Assembly: GCA_032622095.1 (NCBI GenBank)
Contig: CP136067.1
Coordinates: 62,136,893 to 62,200,892 of the forward strand
Length of the DNA: 64,000 nt
From: Siphonodentalium dalli
Taxonomy: Eukaryota > Mollusca > Scaphopoda > Gadilida > Siphonodentaliidae
Direction: 5' to 3'
Made by a program: the position numbers and the translations under genes. The notes under the pieces were generated by a model. That model saw only the letters and a program-made list of their open reading frames with translations. It ran no database searches and was not told where the DNA came from. Below are positions 59,249-64,000 of the stretch, one piece after another (positions within the stretch are counted from its first letter, which is position 1; the number at the start of each line of letters is the position of its first letter).

Positions 59249-60300
59249 TTCTGCTTAGGCCTCATCTTCTGGGAAGTATCTATAGTATCAAATTTACATT
59301 GCTGTTAGTTAAATTTCCCTTCTAGGAAGTTTCTGTATCCCTTAATTTGCAGAAGATAAAATTCATGATTGAGGTGCCCAATAGGTGAACATCACCAATT
59401 TCAACTGGGGAACTTCAATCTTATTCTAGGTCTTCCATAGCAGTTGAGGGCCTTATCAGAATGAGGTCCACAGAGGGTGAATTTAGTGATACTAGCCCGC
59501 TGTGCAGGATAGCGTCACTAACTTCACCCTCTGGGGACCTCATTCTGCAAATAACAGACAGACTATCTCAAGGCTTGATTGTATAATACAGTGTGTTGCT
59601 TGAGGCCAGCCATGCACAATGTAGGAACAGACATGCTTTTAGTGATGCTATCCCACACAGCGGGCTAGCATCACCAAATTCACCATTTGGAGACCTCATT
59701 CTGCTTAGGCCTCATCTTCTGGGAAGTATCTATCGTATCAAATTTACATTGTTGTTAGTTAAATTTCCCTTCTAGGAAGTGTCTATATCCCCTAATTTGC
59801 AGAAGATAAAATTCATAATTGAGGGGCCCAATGGGTGAACATCACCAACTTCAACTGGGGAAATTCAATTTTATTCTAGGTCTTCCATAGCAGTTGAGGG
59901 CCTTATCAGAATGAGGTCCCCAGAGGGAGAATTTAGCGTCACTAAATTCACCCTCTGGGGACCTCATTCTGCAAATGACAGACACACTATCACACTACTT
60001 CAAGGCTTGTTGTATAATACATTGTGTTGCTTGAGGCCAGGCATGCACAATGTAGGAACAGACACGCTTTTTGTGATGCTATCCCGCACAGCAGGCTAGC
60101 ATCACCAAATTCACCCTCTGGCGACCTCATTCTGCTTAGGCCTCATATTCTGGGAAGTATCTATAGTATCAAATTTACATTGTTGTTAGTTAAATTTCCC
60201 TTCTAGGAAGTTTCTATATCCCCTAATTTGCAGAAGATAAAATTCATAAATGAGGTGCCCAATGGGTGAATATCACCAACATCAACTGGGGAACTTAATT
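59249..60300 (+). repeat. ~440-bp tandem units
   Basis: CTGCTTAGGCCTCATCTTCT recurs near 59249, 59700 and 60134, with a short extra copy at 59209. Units share TTGTTAGTTAAATTTCCC, TTTGCAGAAGATAAAATTCA and CATGCACAATGTAGGAACAG. Two 60-aa ORFs (59593-59775 and 60024-60206) are near-identical translations of neighbouring units. Confidence 0.85.
59907..59971. other. Near-perfect 65-bp hairpin
   Basis: CAGAATGAGGTCCCCAGAGG...AATTTAG (59907-59936) pairs with 59942-59971 at 29 of 30 positions around a CGTCA loop. Longer-loop relatives lie near 59463-59560, 59125-59207 and 52020-52130. Confidence 0.88.
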
Positions 60301-61426
60301 TTTATCCTTATCAGATTTGTGAAAATGGGATCACAAAGTCAAATAAGGGCAGAGCAAGAGACTTAACTATTTCACTATATAGTAATTCTTAAAATATGTT
60401 TGCAAGAACTAGTTGGCTTATATAGAATGGAATGTTCTTCCTTGACTGCAATTCAGATTTTTTTAATGGGGTCACCTGGTCAAATAGGGGCCAAGCGAAG
60501 GACAGTTTCCCTCTTAATATGCTTCCTTCACAAGGACCATCAGGTCTATTTGACTGATATTTATGATATGTATGAAGGGTTCTTTGGTGTCTGGGATTCA
60601 AATTTATTCAGATGGGGTCACCAGGTTAAATAGGGTGGGACCAGGGACATAACTATATGTCTCTATAGTAATTCTTAAAATGTCTTCTCAAGAGAGTTTG
60701 GACTATTTAGCTTACATATAGTATGGAGGAATCAGGAGGATCCTTTAGTGACTGAGATTCAGATTTGTTAAAATGAGGTCAACCTGTCAAGAAATGGCAG
60801 GCTATGGGGAGTTAACACTTTTGTGTCTAATAAAATCATCGAAATACCAAATTCATTAAAACATCTACCTTGGAACCACCTGACTGATTGGTCTGACATA
60901 CATGTATTGTGTTTTGGGTCCATGGATAATTGGGCTTCAAACATGTTTAAATGGTTTTAGAAAAAGGCGCTTGTGAGATTGGAAATTTCCAACAATTGAG
61001 AAAGTTTGAGGTGTCGGTTGTGAAATTCCAACCTAAGACTTGGGAGTCTGGATCCCGGTCGGGAGGGGACTTGTTGAGCTGGAGGAGGGGGGTGATCAGT
61101 AGTGTACAGTTGGCAATTTCAAGGTGGATTTTTACCAAGCTACATACTTGAAGTCTCTCTAGCCACATATCCTGTTTAAATCTACTTCTTTTAAAGTGAT
61201 TATGAAAAGTGCTGACTGTTTTGGTCTCCAGAGTCCCAGTCTTATCAGTCTTTGCTGTCTGGTGGGCGACCCGACAGTCATTGACAGTCTTGTTTGATAA
61301 GTTGGTTCGCGGATCTGCCGAGTAGTTTTTTTCGGTTTTTAGAAAAAAATAAAATTGTGTTCCGAACTTTTTTTATTGCCGCCAACCCGATTTTTCTGCA
61401 CTCAAAATTTTATTTTATTAAAACAA

Positions 61427-62425
61427 GAGGCCGATCACGATCGGCAGATGTTAACCCATCCCTTGGCGATAGTAAATTACTGTGATCGGAATCATAAATG
61501 AGAGTTTTGATGTTGAATTATAGAGTATACTGTTATGTACTATTATACACAAATGTACATAACACAAATTATTGGAATTTATGAGTCACTCGCATGTATT
61601 TAAGAGAATGCACTGGTACAGGATCTGTAATGCTGCACCACCACAGCCTTGGCTTAAATGTGAAAAAGGTGACCTGGACATGGAATATTTGGGTTAAGAG
61701 AGTCAAATTTAAGTTTACAAGGATAGTGTATCAAATTCTACCAACACCCATCAGGTTAAAGACACCTCACTGCTGACCCATTAATATCAATTATATAGCA
61801 GAGCTGTCAACAAATCAGACATTGTTTATATTGATGCTGGCATCTCTGTTAAACCAATAACATTTATAATGACCTCAGGCCATCTGTCGAGTGATATACT
61901 CAGTGATATACATAGCTTTCTTTATTTGCACAATGGCATAAGAGACATCAGAAAATAAAATCGCCTTATCAATAGCTAAGTAGTCCAAAGGCATGGGATG
62001 GAATTGATGAATTGGGTTTAAAGTTGCTCCAAACAAATTTACCAGTACATAACACAAGATTATGGACCGATTTAAACCAAATGTGGTGTGGTGACTCGGG
62101 GTACCCTTGGCAGAGTTATAATGGTGTTAGTTTTTCAAATTTTGTTAACTGAATATATTTTTTCGAAAAAGGGCCATAACTCAATTAAATATAATCGAAT
62201 CAATCCCAAATTCCAACTCGATCTGTCTTTTATGCTGAGAAATTCATATACAAAATTTGGTTCAGATCAGATAGAAAATGTTCGAGTTATCGCACCATGC
62301 GTAAAGTGTCTACAGACAGACAGACAGACGGACGGTCCGGGACCGACGGACTAACGACGAGTGGTCAATCCGGACAACGACACTATGTTTACCATACTAT
62401 GGTATGGGTAAACATAAAAATGAAA
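61427..62425 (+). repeat. Repeat U, copy 2
   Basis: Direct copy of 46058-46870 with the same palindromic start and the ACCATACTATGGTATGGGTA end; about 190 bp longer. Includes CAGACAGACAGACGGACGG at 62316. Confidence 0.85.
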
Positions 62426-62639
62426 AAAGATCGCTTTGTGTTAATTTTGCCGACATTTCGCATCCGTGTTTTCTGCATCACTTCCGCTACTGGGTTATCT
62501 AGTAACAACGCTAGGCTACTTTCGTTTTTTCGAAATGGCGAAAGTATATCAATATTTTGACTAAATCGCATTGACATGTAGTACAATAAGTTTTCAATTT
62601 TGTTTGCATGAATCATAATCATATCTAGTGTTCCAGGAG

Positions 62640-62880
62640 TTATCATCGTATTCTTCGTAAGTCATCAAGGGAAGCTGCTTTTATAACAACATGTTCTGGC
62701 AAGTTCTGATCGGAAATTATTCACTTGTTTAAATTTAAATGCATGTCTTCTAGTCTTCTATGTAGCTCAATTGAAGAATTTAGTTTGGTTTGTGAAAAAT
62801 TGTTTATACATAAGTTGCAATTGATCTTGTTGACTTCAATCATATCACCTCTCTTCTATACTTTAAACACATAAGAACTG
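62640..62880 (-). pseudogene. Decayed LINE C-terminal fragment
   Basis: The minus strand reads KRGDMIEVNKINCNLCINNF, then in a broken frame NLPEHVVIKAASLDDLRRIR. RGDMIEV-K and LPE-VV-A-S-(N)-F-K are the last blocks of the LINE group seen at 517-3034. Heavily decayed. Confidence 0.45.
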
Positions 62881-62943
62881 TTTGAATAGTTTGTCCTTAA
62901 ATGGTAAGTTCCAAAAAGTTTGTATCATGCTCACGCTTGTTGA

Positions 62944-63128
62944 GTTGACGATTTTATTTGACATTTATAGCAAAGTATATTTTACATATTATACACATTT
63001 GATATAATATAGTGCCACATAGATGTAATATAAATTCACATATATATTACACCTCTATGGCACTATATTATATTAAATTCATATAGTATGTAAAACGTAT
63101 ATACTGTATAATGTCAAATAAAATCAAC
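62944..63128. mobile_element. Palindromic 185-bp MITE-like element
   Basis: GTTGACGATTTTATTTGACATT at the left faces AATGTCAAATAAAATCAAC at the right. The core reads TATAGTGCCACATAGATGTA against TACACCTCTATGGCACTATA. The arms pair over about 85 bp with scattered mismatches. Non-coding. Confidence 0.8.
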
Positions 63129-63412
63129 ATCTAGTTTTGTGCTTTTGTTTTCGCTATGTTATGTTTAAAGAGTATTAAAAGTGATTACAAACATATATCA
63201 ACCTGTTTTTCTAGTCAGATCAAGTATCTTGCTGTATATTGAGATGCCAATAATAGATGTAAGATAACAGATATGATACAAAGTTATTTTCAGACCATTT
63301 TCCTTTTATTTGAAAATTTGAATGTTTTCCATTTTTTTTTTTTTCCCCCGACCTACCGACCCAACTTTTCCAGAAAAAATTCTGCTTACCAACTAATCAA
63401 AAAACAGTGGCC

Positions 63413-63605
63413 TTAGTAAACAATTTTGTTCAAATTACTTCAGTCGGCACTTTACAACAGAATATGCTACCATGCAATGGACAATACTAGTTTTCAGCAT
63501 ATTGTTGTTTGAAAATATATTACCATTTCCATTCAACCTAAATATAAAGTCATCAGCGTTTAAAGCTATTATTTCTGCGTTGACCATTCACTCAATGTTG
63601 CTATT
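63413..63605 (-). repeat. Dispersed repeat R, right half of split copy
   Basis: Reverse-complement match to about 19206 down to 19012, ending GCGTTGACCATTCACTCAAT. Confidence 0.85.
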
Positions 63606-64000
63606 CAAGTCCGGGAGCTAATAGGGGTACCCTTGCACCCCACTCATTTTGTTCCTTATTATGTCCTTCAACTTTTAAGCAATGTTAACAAGAAAAAAAA
63701 GTGGCCTTTTAGACTCCAGACAAGATGGCGGCCATCATGGCCGCCGTTTTTCAGACCAGACCCTAAGTCAGTTTTATGCAAATTATAGAAGGAAAATCTA
63801 GTCAAATGTATACAAATGTATATATTTTCGTGAAGCTAAGACATAATGACACTTTTTTGGGCAAAAATTGAAACTCACCATCCAAGATGGCCGCCAAAAT
63901 GGCCGCCGGAAGTCGAAAATAATAATTTTTTTCACAAATATCTTCTAGATCAATTCATGCTGTTTGAAACTGGTTGAGTAATATGACTTTATGTTGTGTT
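63606..64000. other. Interval with repeated ATGGCGGCC motifs
   Basis: CAAGATGGCGGCCATCATGG near 63721 and CCAAGATGGCCGCCAAAATG near 63883, with GGCCGCC repeated. No ORF recognised; probably a dispersed repeat. Confidence 0.4.

Larger units (their letters stand above)
57948..61300 (-). repeat. AGCTCACC-type mollusc repeat, inverted copy
   Basis: Starts TAGCTCACCTGAGACGAAGT and runs as the reverse complement of 50160-53085. It includes GTCCGTCCGTCCATCCATCC, TTTGTTCAAATGAGGTCAC units and the GACTTGGGAGTCTGG segment near 61035. It is longer than its partner because of the tandem expansion at 59249-60300. A C run of about 11 bases lies at 58828-58838. Confidence 0.85.
57934..63412. mobile_element. 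5.5-kb composite insertion with inverted ends
   Basis: Left end GGCCACTGTTTTTAGC and right end AAAAAACAGTGGCC are inverted over about 13 bp. Outside them, repeat R continues on the right from TTAGTAAACAATTTTGTTC. The unsplit R copy at 19.2 kb reads GGTTTCTTAGTTGGAAATTTTG (reverse complement), so only a TT-type short duplication is possible. The interior holds an AGCTCACC repeat, ~440-bp tandem units, repeat U, a LINE remnant and a palindromic MITE, but no transposase. Confidence 0.7.

Overview
The window looks like AT-rich nuclear DNA from a marine invertebrate, most probably a mollusc. Three things suggest this: (1) many copies of a dispersed repeat whose end reads AGCTCACCTGAG followed by GTCCGTCC-type runs, (2) repeats carrying GGGCCATAACTC and ACCAAATTTGG phrases, and (3) several LINE fragments. 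I recall such repeats from bivalve and gastropod assemblies; the species cannot be fixed from sequence alone. I found no complete host gene, no convincing spliced coding exon, no rRNA or tRNA and no CRISPR array. Almost every long ORF is either a decayed retrotransposon or transposase fragment, or a translation of tandem repeats.

Layout. 0-3 kb: a decayed LINE (517-1163 and 2786-3110) split by a younger, 5'-truncated L2/CR1-type LINE (1164-2785). 3-5.7 kb: dispersed repeats. 5.7-12.7 kb: two copies of one foldback element (5740-6201 and 12318-12731), the first followed by a ~47-bp minisatellite. Between them lies a 4.9-kb structure with ~700-bp inverted arms enclosing a 12-monomer ~200-bp satellite, itself interrupted by an L2-type LINE. 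13-19 kb: mostly anonymous, with a CpG-rich patch near 14.8-15.06 kb, a TTAA-flanked foldback element and a palindrome array. 19-24.5 kb: repeats, a ~130-bp array dense in TCAAGGTCA, and a foldback element with a 32-copy 20-bp minisatellite core.

25.5-31.4 kb: a long CT microsatellite, a TTAA/CCC-ended MITE, a MULE-like transposase remnant, and LINE reverse-transcriptase, endonuclease and C-terminal remnants. 31.8-34.4 kb: two head-to-tail LINE copies with a restriction-like endonuclease domain, the second starting in the TAA-type tail of the first. 36-39.5 kb: a TTAA foldback element, an element built of TTGCGCT/AGCGCAA hairpins, and a LINE C-terminus. 39.8-44.1 kb: a second long-inverted-arm structure (4.3 kb) whose interior holds a fragment resembling the HEEADTR-type domain.

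46-63.4 kb: mollusc-type repeats in large direct and inverted copies. The segment 57934-63412 is a 5.5-kb insertion bounded by inverted GGCCACTGTTTTT ends. It splits a repeat whose unsplit copy lies at 19.0-19.5 kb, which serves as an empty-site reference. The main biological content of the window is thus transposable-element turnover: nesting, TTAA-targeted foldback elements, and tandem arrays growing inside or beside elements with inverted ends.
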